From Exiguobacterium sp018617385 (GTDB taxonomy: Bacteria > Bacillota > Bacilli > Exiguobacteriales > Exiguobacteriaceae), in contig NZ_JACSKA010000006.1 in the NCBI RefSeq assembly GCF_018617385.1, forward strand, positions 1 through 64,000: DNA of 64,000 nt, in the 5' to 3' direction. Both the position numbers and the translations under genes were made by a program. This document shows positions 15,417 through 22,985 of the stretch, one piece after another; within the stretch, counting starts at the first letter, position 1, and each line of letters begins with the position of its first letter. The notes below the pieces were generated by a model, which saw nothing but the letters and a program-made list of their open reading frames with translations, was not told where the DNA came from and ran no database searches.

Positions 15417-15779
15417 ATGGTGAGACGAGTCGAGGCCACCCCCGCCGCGCTCGAACTCATCGAACGTCTGAAATCGAAACATGGTCCCCTCCTCTTTCAT
15501 CAGTCAGGAGGATGTTGTGACGGGAGTTCTCCCATGTGTTTCCCACGTGACGAGTTCATGGTGGGCGACCACGACGTTCTTCTCGGTGAAATCGGCGAGA
15601 CGCCCTTCTATATTCATGAGAAACAGTATGATTATTGGAAACATACACAACTGATCATCGATGTGGTCGATGGTCGGGGTGGTATGTTTTCACTCGAAGG
15701 TGTCGAAGGGAAACGATTTTTAGGACGTTCTCGAGTCTTTACAGAAGAAGAGCGTGAGGCGCTGAAGCATGAAACCTAA
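15417..15779 (+). CDS. DUF779 family protein, aldehyde dehydrogenase partner
   Basis: 120 residues. The conserved core of DUF779 is visible: 'LLFHQSGGCCDGSSPMCF' with two adjacent Cys and one later Cys, then 'YWKHTQLIIDVVDGRGGMFSLE'. Family genes usually lie next to acetaldehyde dehydrogenases, as here (1 nt after the stop codon). The molecular role is unknown; the Cys cluster suggests metal or redox chemistry (inference). Confidence 0.88.
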   Translation: MVRRVEATPAALELIERLKSKHGPLLFHQSGGCCDGSSPMCFPRDEFMVGDHDVLLGEIGETPFYIHEKQYDYWKHTQLIIDVVDGRGGMFSLEGVEGKRFLGRSRVFTEEEREALKHET

Positions 15780-15782
15780 GCA

Positions 15783-15808
15783 AAAGGACCCATTTCGATG
15801 GGTCCTTT
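15783..15808 (+). terminator. terminator of the aldehyde dehydrogenase operon
   Basis: Stem AAAGGACCCAT and ATGGGTCCTTT with tetraloop TTCG. Confidence 0.85.
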
Positions 15809-15898
15809 ATGATGTAAAAAACGATTATCCTCGATTGTAAAAAATATACATATGAATCATCTCGCTTCTTGTATAGTGGATACAAAGGGAGGGATTTG

Positions 15899-16624
15899 AT
15901 GGCTTCACTACTAACAGAATTGTTCGAAGGTATTTTCGTCACCTTGATTAGCATATTCGCACCCATATTTCTCATCCTCACACTCATCATCATCTATAAG
16001 GTCAAACGTTATCAAAACAGTCAATATTCTCAACAATCTCGACATTCTTACTTCAAAGTGGTTCAAGACACCGGTCTATTCGGAGAGTATCTATGTGTGG
16101 CGGAGATTGAGTCAAAGTTCTTTCAACCGTTGATTTTGACAAACCTGTATCTCCCCCATCCTTCTAAAAAAGATCGAACCACTGAGATCGATGTCATTCT
16201 GATCAACCAATCCGGGGTACATGTCATCGAGTCTAAAAACTATAGCGGTTGGATATTCGGTCGGGCACGTGACCAATACTGGACACAGACACTCCCTCGC
16301 CGTAAAAAGCATCGTTTCTTCAATCCGATCAAACAAAATGAATTACATCTCAAAGCCATCGAGCAAGTGCTTGGAGTGGACCGAACCCATCTCCACTCAT
16401 GGATTGTATTCAGCAATCGTTCGACGCTCAAACAAATCGAATCTGCCGAGGTCCCTGTGCTCAATCGCCAACAGTGGATCAAAGAGCTGATCACCTACCA
16501 AGATTTTGTTTTCGATCTCGATGAGCAAGTCCGCCTATACGAAATCTTACACTCCTTCACACAAGTCGACACGACTGTCACCTTGAAACATATCGAAGAC
16601 ATCAAATCGACAATCAAGCAGTAA
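15899..16624 (+). CDS. membrane-anchored NERD-domain protein
   Basis: 241 residues from ATG 15899, with AAAGGGAGGG 5 nt upstream. One long N-terminal membrane helix (about 12-36) is followed by a NERD (nuclease-related) domain. Its PD-(D/E)xK-like core is visible as 'TTEIDVILINQSGVHVIESKNYSGWIFG': Asp, then Glu-x-Lys. A nucleic-acid or phosphodiester activity is expected from the fold but unproven. It is a solitary gene with its own terminator. Confidence 0.85.
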   Translation: MASLLTELFEGIFVTLISIFAPIFLILTLIIIYKVKRYQNSQYSQQSRHSYFKVVQDTGLFGEYLCVAEIESKFFQPLILTNLYLPHPSKKDRTTEIDVILINQSGVHVIESKNYSGWIFGRARDQYWTQTLPRRKKHRFFNPIKQNELHLKAIEQVLGVDRTHLHSWIVFSNRSTLKQIESAEVPVLNRQQWIKELITYQDFVFDLDEQVRLYEILHSFTQVDTTVTLKHIEDIKSTIKQ

Positions 16625-16626
16625 AC

Positions 16627-16663
16627 AAACATCCCCGTACTCATGATGAGCGCGGGGATGTTT
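16627..16663. terminator. bidirectional terminator
   Basis: Arms AAACATCCCCG (16627-16637) and CGGGGATGTTT (16653-16663) between the NERD gene and potD (convergent). Confidence 0.82.
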
Positions 16664-16665
16664 CG

Positions 16666-17736
16666 TCATTTACTCTGCATTTTAAAGCGTAAATACAATT
16701 CGTTATAGTAAGCGTTCATGCGCTTCCCTAGGTTTTCATACACTTCAAGGTCCTGTGTCACTTCACGAGATGGGTAGAATCGTTCATCCGATGTGACTTC
16801 CTCATCCAAGAATTCGAGAGCTGCTTCATTCGGTGTCGAGTATCCGACATAATCCGTGTTACGTGCCGCAATCTCAGCATCTAACATAAAGTCGATGAAC
16901 TGATGTGCCCCGTCCACGTTTTGTGCCGTACTTGGGATGACGAGGTTATCAAACCAGAGATTCGTGCCTTCTTCCGGAATGACATACGTCAGTTCTTCGT
17001 TCTCATACATGATTTCTGACGCATCCCCGGACCAGACGACGGCTGCCGCTGCTTCACGGTTCGCCATCAGCATTTTAATCTCGTCTCCGACAATCGCTTT
17101 GATGTTCGGCCAAAGCGTCGTTAACTTTTCTTCCGCCTCAATCAACTCATCTTTATTCGTCGTGTTGAGGGAGTACCCAAGCGAGTTCAGGCCGAAGCCC
17201 ATCACTTCACGTGTCCCGTCCGCAAGGAGAATGTCGTTCTCGAGCGGCATTTCCCACAGGTCGTTCCATGAAGTGATCTCACCATCGACTAGTTCAGGAT
17301 TGTAGACGATCCCGACCGTACCCCAGAAATAAGGAACCGAGTACTTGTTACCCGGGTCGAACGATTTATCGAGGAAGCGCGGATCGATATTATCAAAGTT
17401 TTCGAGTTTATCGTAATCGATTGGGAGAAGGAGATTCTCCTCTCTCATCTTACTGATCGCATAATCGGATGGAACGGCGACATCAAAGGCCGTACCGCCT
17501 TGCTCAATTTTCGTGAGCATCGCTTCGTTCGAGTCGAACGTTTGATAAACGACCTTCAACCCGCTCTGCTCTTCGAACTCACCGATCAAGTCCTCATCGA
17601 TATAATCTCCCCAGTTGTAGACGACAAGCGTGTTATCGCCGCCGAATCCTTGCGCAGCATTCAGTTGCTGAATCCAAAGAAGGAGACCGAAGCTGACAAT
17701 CAATGGTACAGCCAACATGATGACTAGTTTTTTCAT
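16666..17736 (-). CDS. potD: spermidine/putrescine ABC transporter, substrate-binding protein
   Basis: 356 residues of the PotD type. After an N-terminal hydrophobic segment (4-23) the mature protein begins 'LVVYNWGDYIDEDLI', typical of PotD/PotF, and later has 'VPYFWGTVGIVYN' and 'AAAVVWSGDASE'. The Trp, Tyr and Asp residues there line the polyamine pocket in the family. No lipobox Cys is present, so the protein is either held by the uncleaved helix or released by signal peptidase I. It is the last gene of the operon and overlaps potC by 4 nt. Confidence 0.92.
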   Translation of the reverse strand: MKKLVIMLAVPLIVSFGLLLWIQQLNAAQGFGGDNTLVVYNWGDYIDEDLIGEFEEQSGLKVVYQTFDSNEAMLTKIEQGGTAFDVAVPSDYAISKMREENLLLPIDYDKLENFDNIDPRFLDKSFDPGNKYSVPYFWGTVGIVYNPELVDGEITSWNDLWEMPLENDILLADGTREVMGFGLNSLGYSLNTTNKDELIEAEEKLTTLWPNIKAIVGDEIKMLMANREAAAAVVWSGDASEIMYENEELTYVIPEEGTNLWFDNLVIPSTAQNVDGAHQFIDFMLDAEIAARNTDYVGYSTPNEAALEFLDEEVTSDERFYPSREVTQDLEVYENLGKRMNAYYNELYLRFKMQSK

Positions 17737-18527
17737 CGTCTAACCTCCTTTGATCCTCGTTGCGCCAACACATAATATCCGATGACAAGAATGAGCGTGA
17801 AGAGGAACAGAATCGCAGACAACGCATTGATTTCAAGCGAGATACCTTGACGTGCCCGCGAATAGACTTCTACGGCGAGCGTCGTAAAGCCGTTTCCTGT
17901 CACGAAGAATGTGACCGCAAAGTCATCTAACGAATAGGTAAGTGCCGTGAAGAAACCGGCAAATACCCCCGGCGTGATATATGGCAGAATGACTTTCGTC
18001 AATACGTCCCACGTGCTGGCACCTAGGTCACGTGACGCATCAATCAACGTCGGACTCATCTCTTGGAGTTTTGGCAACACCAGGATGACGACAATCGGAA
18101 CCGAGAAGGCGATGTGCGACAAGAGGACCGAATAAAAGCCTAACTGAATCCCTAGCATCGTGAAGAGGATCAAGAAGGAGGCCCCGATGATGACGTCCGG
18201 ACTCACGATCAAGACGTTGTTCAATGATAAAAGCGACGTCTTCGTATACTTTTGTTTCGCCGTATAGATGGCGAGTGCCCCGATGACACCGAGCACGGTC
18301 GAAATCGTCGCCGAGAGCAGCGCGATGACGATCGTATTCAAGACGATGACGAGAAGTCTCGTATCCGTGAAGAGCGACTTGTACCATTCGAGGGTGAACC
18401 CTTCGAAGTTACTCATCGTTCCGCCACTGTTGAACGAGTAGAAGACCAAATATAGGATTGGCGCATATAAGATGAAGAACACGGCCGCCAAGTATAAGTT
18501 TGATAATTTGAATCGTTTACGTTTCAT
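17733..18527 (-). CDS. potC: spermidine/putrescine ABC transporter permease
   Basis: 264 residues, six predicted helices. The EAA loop that contacts PotA is 'EMSPTLIDASRDLGASTWDVLTKVILP'. Opens with a short basic stretch (MKRKRFKLSN). It overlaps potB by 4 nt (ATGA) and potD by 4 nt, so the operon is translationally coupled. Confidence 0.92.
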   Translation of the reverse strand: MKRKRFKLSNLYLAAVFFILYAPILYLVFYSFNSGGTMSNFEGFTLEWYKSLFTDTRLLVIVLNTIVIALLSATISTVLGVIGALAIYTAKQKYTKTSLLSLNNVLIVSPDVIIGASFLILFTMLGIQLGFYSVLLSHIAFSVPIVVILVLPKLQEMSPTLIDASRDLGASTWDVLTKVILPYITPGVFAGFFTALTYSLDDFAVTFFVTGNGFTTLAVEVYSRARQGISLEINALSAILFLFTLILVIGYYVLAQRGSKEVRR

Positions 18528-19345
18528 CGACGAACCGCTCCTTTCGCACCCCAGTCACGTGTGACGACCATGACGAGAACCATCGCCAAGATGAGGAAGA
18601 CGGCAATCGTCGAGCCCATCCCCCAGTTTTGCGTGACAAGGAATTGTTGTTCAATCGCTGTACCGAGTGTGATGACTCGGTTCCCGGCGATGAGTCGGGT
18701 GATCATAAAGAGCGATAATGCTGGAATAAAGACAATTTGAATCCCCGATTTGACACCGTCAAGCGTCAACGGGAAGATGACACGTCGGAACGTCGTCCAG
18801 TTCGATGCACCTAAATCACGGGATGCGTAAACGAGTGATGGCGGTAGCTTCTCAATAGCGTTGTAGATTGGCAAAATCATGAACGGGATGAAGATGTATA
18901 CCGAAACAAAGACGAAACTGAAATCAGTGAATAGAATCTGTTTCGTCCCAATACCGATTGCTTCTAAAAATTGATTCGTAATCCCGTACGTTCCAAAAAT
19001 ACCAAGGAACGCATACGCCTTTAACAACAAGTTAATCCATGACGGCAGCAAGATGAGTAAGAGCCAAAGCTGTTTGTGCTTCGTCTTCGTCAACAAGTAT
19101 GCCGTCGGATACCCGACGAGTAATGAGAAGAACGTAATGAGGAACGCATACCAGAACGACGAGAGCGTCATCGACAAATACGTCGACGTGAAGAACGTCT
19201 GATAGTTTTCTAAACTCAAGTTCCCATCGATATCAAAAAAGGAATAATAGACGACGAGGAAAAGTGGTGCGATGACGAACAAGGCAATCCAAATCCAATA
19301 GGTCGTCAAGTATACCGTCTTTGCGGTCTGATTAGTTTGATTCAT
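18524..19345 (-). CDS. potB: spermidine/putrescine ABC transporter permease
   Basis: 273 residues from the ATG at 19345, which has GGAGGT 5 nt upstream and starts 14 nt inside the end of potA. A longer frame starting at 19399 would lie deep inside potA. Six helices, with EAA loop 'KLPPSLVYASRDLGASNWTTFRRVIFP'. It forms the membrane channel with PotC. Confidence 0.92.
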   Translation of the reverse strand: MNQTNQTAKTVYLTTYWIWIALFVIAPLFLVVYYSFFDIDGNLSLENYQTFFTSTYLSMTLSSFWYAFLITFFSLLVGYPTAYLLTKTKHKQLWLLLILLPSWINLLLKAYAFLGIFGTYGITNQFLEAIGIGTKQILFTDFSFVFVSVYIFIPFMILPIYNAIEKLPPSLVYASRDLGASNWTTFRRVIFPLTLDGVKSGIQIVFIPALSLFMITRLIAGNRVITLGTAIEQQFLVTQNWGMGSTIAVFLILAMVLVMVVTRDWGAKGAVRR

Positions 19346-20438
19346 GAGGGACCTCCTCGTAGGATTCGAGACGACGGTCAAATTCTTCTTCCGTTTCACC
19401 TAGTCGCATGACGTGAATCGCTTCTTCGTCAAACGTCAATCCGATTTTTGAACCGACGATTGATTTCTTCGTCGAGTGGACAAGCCATTCGTTTCCTTCT
19501 TGGTCATAACAGCAAATCTCATAGTGGACACCTCGGAACAATTGAGAATCGACGTCGACGACGAGTTTCGCCGCATCGACCGATGTCATCTCCAAGTCTT
19601 CCGGACGAATGATGACCTCGACTTTTTCATTGCGGTCAAATCCTTGGTCGACACAATCAAACGTTTTACCAGCGAACGTGACGACATTATCTTCCGGCAT
19701 GACACCCGGCACGATATTCGATTCACCGATAAAGTCTGCGACGAAACGGTTGATCGGTTCATCGTAAATATCAGTCGGTGTCCCACTCTGAACGATTTTC
19801 CCGTTGTTCATGACGAAAATCTCATCCGACATGGCGAGCGCCTCTTCTTGGTCGTGTGTGACGAAGATGAAGGTGATGCCAAGACGTTGCTGTAACTCAC
19901 GAAGTTCATATTGCATCTCCGTACGAAGTTTCAAGTCTAAGGCAGAGAGCGGTTCATCAAGGAGAATGACCTCCGGCTCGTTCACGATCGCGCGGGCGAT
20001 GGCGACACGTTGGCGTTGTCCACCTGACATCTCATCGATTTCGCGCGAGTCGTATCCTTCTAAGTTAACGAACTTTAAAGCTTGCTCCACTTTCGCTTTC
20101 ACATCTGCTTCTTTCAATTTTTTAATGCGGAGACCGAATGCCACATTCTCAAATACGTTCAAATGAGGAAACAGCGCATAATCTTGGAACACGGTGTTCA
20201 CTTGTCGTTTGTTGGCCGGCACATCGTTGATCCGCTTTCCGCTGAAGTGAATATCTCCTTCGGTCGCATCGGTAAATCCGGCGATGAGACGCAAAATCGT
20301 CGTCTTCCCACATCCCGATGGACCGAGAAGCGTATAAAACTTCCCACGCTCAATCTCAAAACTGATATCTTCAAGGACGACTGTGTCGTCGTAACGCTTT
20401 GACACGTGGTCAAAACGAATAATTGTCTCTGCATTCAT
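19332..20438 (-). CDS. potA: spermidine/putrescine ABC transporter ATPase
   Basis: 368 residues. The ATPase domain (1-240) has Walker A 'GPSGCGKTT', signature 'MSGGQRQR', Walker B 'VILLDEPLSALD' and H-loop 'IFVTHDQEEA'. A C-terminal TOBE-type regulatory region follows. The AAGRT-like 'AMSDEIFVMNNGKIVQSGTP' is typical of PotA/MalK-like import ATPases. It begins 21 nt behind the regulator gene. Confidence 0.94.
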   Translation of the reverse strand: MNAETIIRFDHVSKRYDDTVVLEDISFEIERGKFYTLLGPSGCGKTTILRLIAGFTDATEGDIHFSGKRINDVPANKRQVNTVFQDYALFPHLNVFENVAFGLRIKKLKEADVKAKVEQALKFVNLEGYDSREIDEMSGGQRQRVAIARAIVNEPEVILLDEPLSALDLKLRTEMQYELRELQQRLGITFIFVTHDQEEALAMSDEIFVMNNGKIVQSGTPTDIYDEPINRFVADFIGESNIVPGVMPEDNVVTFAGKTFDCVDQGFDRNEKVEVIIRPEDLEMTSVDAAKLVVDVDSQLFRGVHYEICCYDQEGNEWLVHSTKKSIVGSKIGLTFDEEAIHVMRLGETEEEFDRRLESYEEVPHESN

Positions 20439-20459
20439 GCTGTTTCCTCCTCTGTTGAC

Positions 20460-20999
20460 TTATAAATATGAATGGGTCGCGACGATGAGACATTCACTCT
20501 CTCCATCGTTATCGTTGACGAGTTGATGCGAATCTGAGGCGACATAATAAAGGGTTTCCCCTGTCTTGGCAAAATATGTGTGGTTCCCTAATTTCAAGGC
20601 AATTTTGCCGGACAAGACGTATACGAGCGTCTCCGAACGTGAAGGCTCATATTGTTTGAACTCTCCATGTTTGAAAAATGTGACCAGGATCGGCTCCATC
20701 TCTTTTTCATTCGATTCCGGGATGAGCCATTCTGTCCGATATTTGCGTTCTTCATCCGTATAGATGGTGCGATCGTCAACGGTATACACCACTTTTTGAT
20801 TCAACTCTTCATCGAAAAATTCTTTCGGGGAACTCCCAAGGACATTCAATAAATCGAATAACGTTTCTAGTGAGGGAGAGCTTAAATCCCGCTCGATTTG
20901 AGAAATGTATCCTTTACTCAAATCGGTACGTTCCGCCAGCTCCTCTTGGGTCAATCCTTTTTTGATTCGGAGCCGCTTAATGTTTTGACCTACTTCCAA
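20460..20999 (-). CDS. XRE-family regulator with cupin domain (PuuR type)
   Basis: About 179 residues from the TTG at 20999, which has AAGGAGG 10 nt upstream and gives the usual 'MEVGQNIKRLRIKKGLT' start. A helix-turn-helix (about 6-60, 'LAERTDLSKGYISQIERD') is joined to a cupin (about 105-178, 'SETLVYVLSGKIALKLGNHTYF'). This architecture is common for regulators of polyamine uptake or catabolism. It is the first gene of the pot operon and probably senses a polyamine and represses the operon including itself (inference). Confidence 0.87.
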   Translation of the reverse strand: MEVGQNIKRLRIKKGLTQEELAERTDLSKGYISQIERDLSSPSLETLFDLLNVLGSSPKEFFDEELNQKVVYTVDDRTIYTDEERKYRTEWLIPESNEKEMEPILVTFFKHGEFKQYEPSRSETLVYVLSGKIALKLGNHTYFAKTGETLYYVASDSHQLVNDNDGESECLIVATHSYL

Positions 21000-21020
21000 C
21001 GACTGAACGCCTCCTTCTTG

Positions 21021-21046
21021 TTTAGTGAAACATGAGTTCAACTAAA
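21021..21046. promoter_or_regulatory. palindromic operator candidate ahead of the pot operon
   Basis: A 26 bp imperfect palindrome with arms TTTAGTgaAAC and GTTcaACTAAA lies between the A/T-rich likely promoter (about 21050-21085) and the regulator's ribosome site. It is well placed for autoregulation by the XRE-cupin protein. Confidence 0.5.
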
Positions 21047-21121
21047 GAAAGTTTATCTATACTATACTTTAAAACAAACTATTAGCGACCTTCATTATAA
21101 CGAATTGTTGAGGAATTGCAA

Positions 21122-21146
21122 TAAAAAAATCACGCCCAAGGACGTG
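21122..21146 (-). terminator. terminator of yfhH-yfhJ
   Basis: On the minus strand TCACG and CGTGA arms (extended by CC/GG) are followed by TTTTTTT. It lies 3 nt past yfhJ. Confidence 0.75.
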
Positions 21147-21148
21147 AC

Positions 21149-21418
21149 TCAATGTAAATTCCGTTTAGACATCAAATGCTTAAACTTTTCGTTCTTCGTT
21201 TGGAACAAATGGAGCTGTGCCCCGTATGCATCGATCTGTTGAATAACGTATTGGAACGCCTTTGCCTCTCCCGGATACGGTTCGCCCGCCTTGGCAAGTG
21301 AGGTCTCAAAATCTTCCCATAACACTTCGACCCACGTCACCGCTTCTGAATCGTTCAAAACGTCATTCTTCTCTTTTAAAATGACCGCGAGCCGTTCGTA
21401 TTGTTCGTTCCGGTTCAT
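21149..21418 (-). CDS. yfhJ: YfhJ, WVELL-motif protein
   Basis: 89 residues, close to the 88 of B. subtilis YfhJ. It carries the name-giving motif as 'WVEVLWEDFETSLAKAG' (about 29-45). Mostly helical and cytoplasmic; no function is known. It overlaps yfhH by 4 nt. Confidence 0.85.
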   Translation of the reverse strand: MNRNEQYERLAVILKEKNDVLNDSEAVTWVEVLWEDFETSLAKAGEPYPGEAKAFQYVIQQIDAYGAQLHLFQTKNEKFKHLMSKRNLH

Positions 21419-21729
21419 CGTTTCACCTCCGACAATTCTGAGAGCGGGATGGCCCGTTCTGTCATCTCGCCTTCAAACGTCCCCCAGCCCATGACACCGT
21501 TGACGAATTTCAAGCGAAACGGACGGTCATTGTAATTGACGACATATGTTTCACCTGGACGAAACGATGATGGGTCAATCAAATAGCTTTCGGCAATCGC
21601 AATCCGTCGAAGGACGACTTCGATTTCGCTGACCATGCCCATCTGTTCAGCTTTTCGTTTCCGTTCATGTAATGCTTGAATCTCTTGCTCTAACTCATAT
21701 TTCGATAAGTCACTTAACCGCTTTTCCAT
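21415..21729 (-). CDS. yfhH: YfhH, DUF1811 protein
   Basis: 104 residues from the ATG at 21729, which has GAGGTG 6 nt upstream and gives the MEKR start of Bacillus YfhH. An N-terminal coiled helix ('YELEQEIQALHERKRKAEQ') is followed by a small beta domain ('FRPGETYVVN', 'FVNGVMGWG'). Function unknown. The pair yfhH-yfhJ is conserved in Bacillales. Confidence 0.86.
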   Translation of the reverse strand: MEKRLSDLSKYELEQEIQALHERKRKAEQMGMVSEIEVVLRRIAIAESYLIDPSSFRPGETYVVNYNDRPFRLKFVNGVMGWGTFEGEMTERAIPLSELSEVKR

Positions 21730-21764
21730 ATCGTTCACCTCGATGTAAGCGTATCAGATTTTAC

Positions 21765-21803
21765 GAAAAAAGAAAAAGACGAGACTGAGTACGTGACTCA
21801 GTT
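21765..21803 (-). terminator. terminator of the bmrC-bmrD-rtcB operon
   Basis: Arms ACTGAGT (21784-21790) and ACTCAGT (21796-21802), then a T-rich tract on the minus strand. The stem overlaps the rtcB stop codon. Confidence 0.75.
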
Positions 21804-22976
21804 CGCCTTGAAGTTGTAAAGTGGCTTGATGATTTGATCGATTTGAACGGCCGGTTCGATATAACGAACAATTTCTTTCATCGACTTATACACAAATGGT
21901 GATTCATCGATTGTCGATGGGCGAACCGATGTCGACCAGACACCCTCCATCGTACGTTTGAATTCTTTGAAATCGACGCGTTTCCGCGCGGCCGAACGAG
22001 ACATGATCCGACCTGCGCCGTGTGGACCCGAGAAGTTCCAGTCTGGATTCCCTTTCCCAGTACAGATGAGCGAACCGTCTCGCATGTTCATCGGAATGAT
22101 GACTCGTTCTCCTTCTTGTGCGGAGATGGCTCCTTTTCGCAGGATCATCGCATCATGGTCGATATAGTTATGGACGGTATCGAATTGATCGACGATGTTC
22201 CAATTCATCGCTTCGACGATCACATCCGTCATCGTACGACGGTTCGCCGCCGCATATTGTTGAGCGATGCGCACGTCATGCATGTAATCGTCCATATCCG
22301 CTCCCTCCACATAAGCCAGGTCTCGAAATGGTTTCCGTGACGCCCGCTCTGTTTCCAGGTAAGCCGAGATGTCTTGTTGTCGACCTGCGGCTTTCAAACG
22401 CTCAATTTCTTCTTTTACATCATGTGTGTCCATCATGTGTTGAATCGCTCGCTCCTGATAGTGATCGGCAATCTGCACCCCAAGATGGCGCGAACCGGAA
22501 TGAATGACGAGAAACGTACGTCCCGAGTCATCTCGGTTCACTTCAATAAAGTGGTTCCCCGAGCCGAGTGACCCGACGGAGCGCAAGGCTCGGTCGAGTT
22601 TATACGGCGCTCGCACCTCTTCTAGTGGAAGTTCAGATGCGTATGGGTGAACCTTCTCCCGAATGTTCATCCCGCTCGGTACGAGTTCACGAATGAGGTC
22701 ATCGAGTCGTTGAAAATCGATTCGTTTTGCTTTGATTTCTGTACAAAGCATCCCACACCCTAAATCGACACCGACCAGGTTTGGCACGACTTTGTCTTGA
22801 ATCGTCATCGTCGTCCCAACGACCGACCCTTTCCCCGCATGCATGTCCGGCATGATCCGAATCGATGCCCCTTGTGTGAACGGTTGGTCGAGCAATGTTT
22901 CAATTTGATTCCGCGTCATATCATCGATTCGTTCGTTGAACACTTTGGCGCGGTTATATTTCCCCTTGATTTCCAT
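21798..22976 (-). CDS. rtcB: RNA-splicing ligase RtcB
   Basis: 392 residues, the short bacterial RtcB form. RtcB joins 2',3'-cyclic phosphate (or 3'-phosphate) RNA ends to 5'-OH ends with GTP and Mn2+. Family motifs are all present: 'MPDMHAGKGSVVG', the Mn-binding Asp/Cys in 'GVDLGCGM', 'GSGNHFIEV', 'HSGSRHLG', and 'GPHGAGRIMSR' with the His that is guanylylated in the family. The gene starts 9 nt behind bmrD with a strong AAGGAGG, and a terminator follows it. It is therefore the last gene of a drug-exporter operon. No RtcA (cyclase) or RtcR is nearby. Confidence 0.95.
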   Translation of the reverse strand: MEIKGKYNRAKVFNERIDDMTRNQIETLLDQPFTQGASIRIMPDMHAGKGSVVGTTMTIQDKVVPNLVGVDLGCGMLCTEIKAKRIDFQRLDDLIRELVPSGMNIREKVHPYASELPLEEVRAPYKLDRALRSVGSLGSGNHFIEVNRDDSGRTFLVIHSGSRHLGVQIADHYQERAIQHMMDTHDVKEEIERLKAAGRQQDISAYLETERASRKPFRDLAYVEGADMDDYMHDVRIAQQYAAANRRTMTDVIVEAMNWNIVDQFDTVHNYIDHDAMILRKGAISAQEGERVIIPMNMRDGSLICTGKGNPDWNFSGPHGAGRIMSRSAARKRVDFKEFKRTMEGVWSTSVRPSTIDESPFVYKSMKEIVRYIEPAVQIDQIIKPLYNFKAN

Positions 22977-22985
22977 GTGACCTCC

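Noticed and set aside
15897..16624. NERD protein as part of a phage defence island
   Set aside because: No defence genes or mobile genes are nearby. It is flanked by housekeeping operons, and NERD proteins are common outside defence systems.
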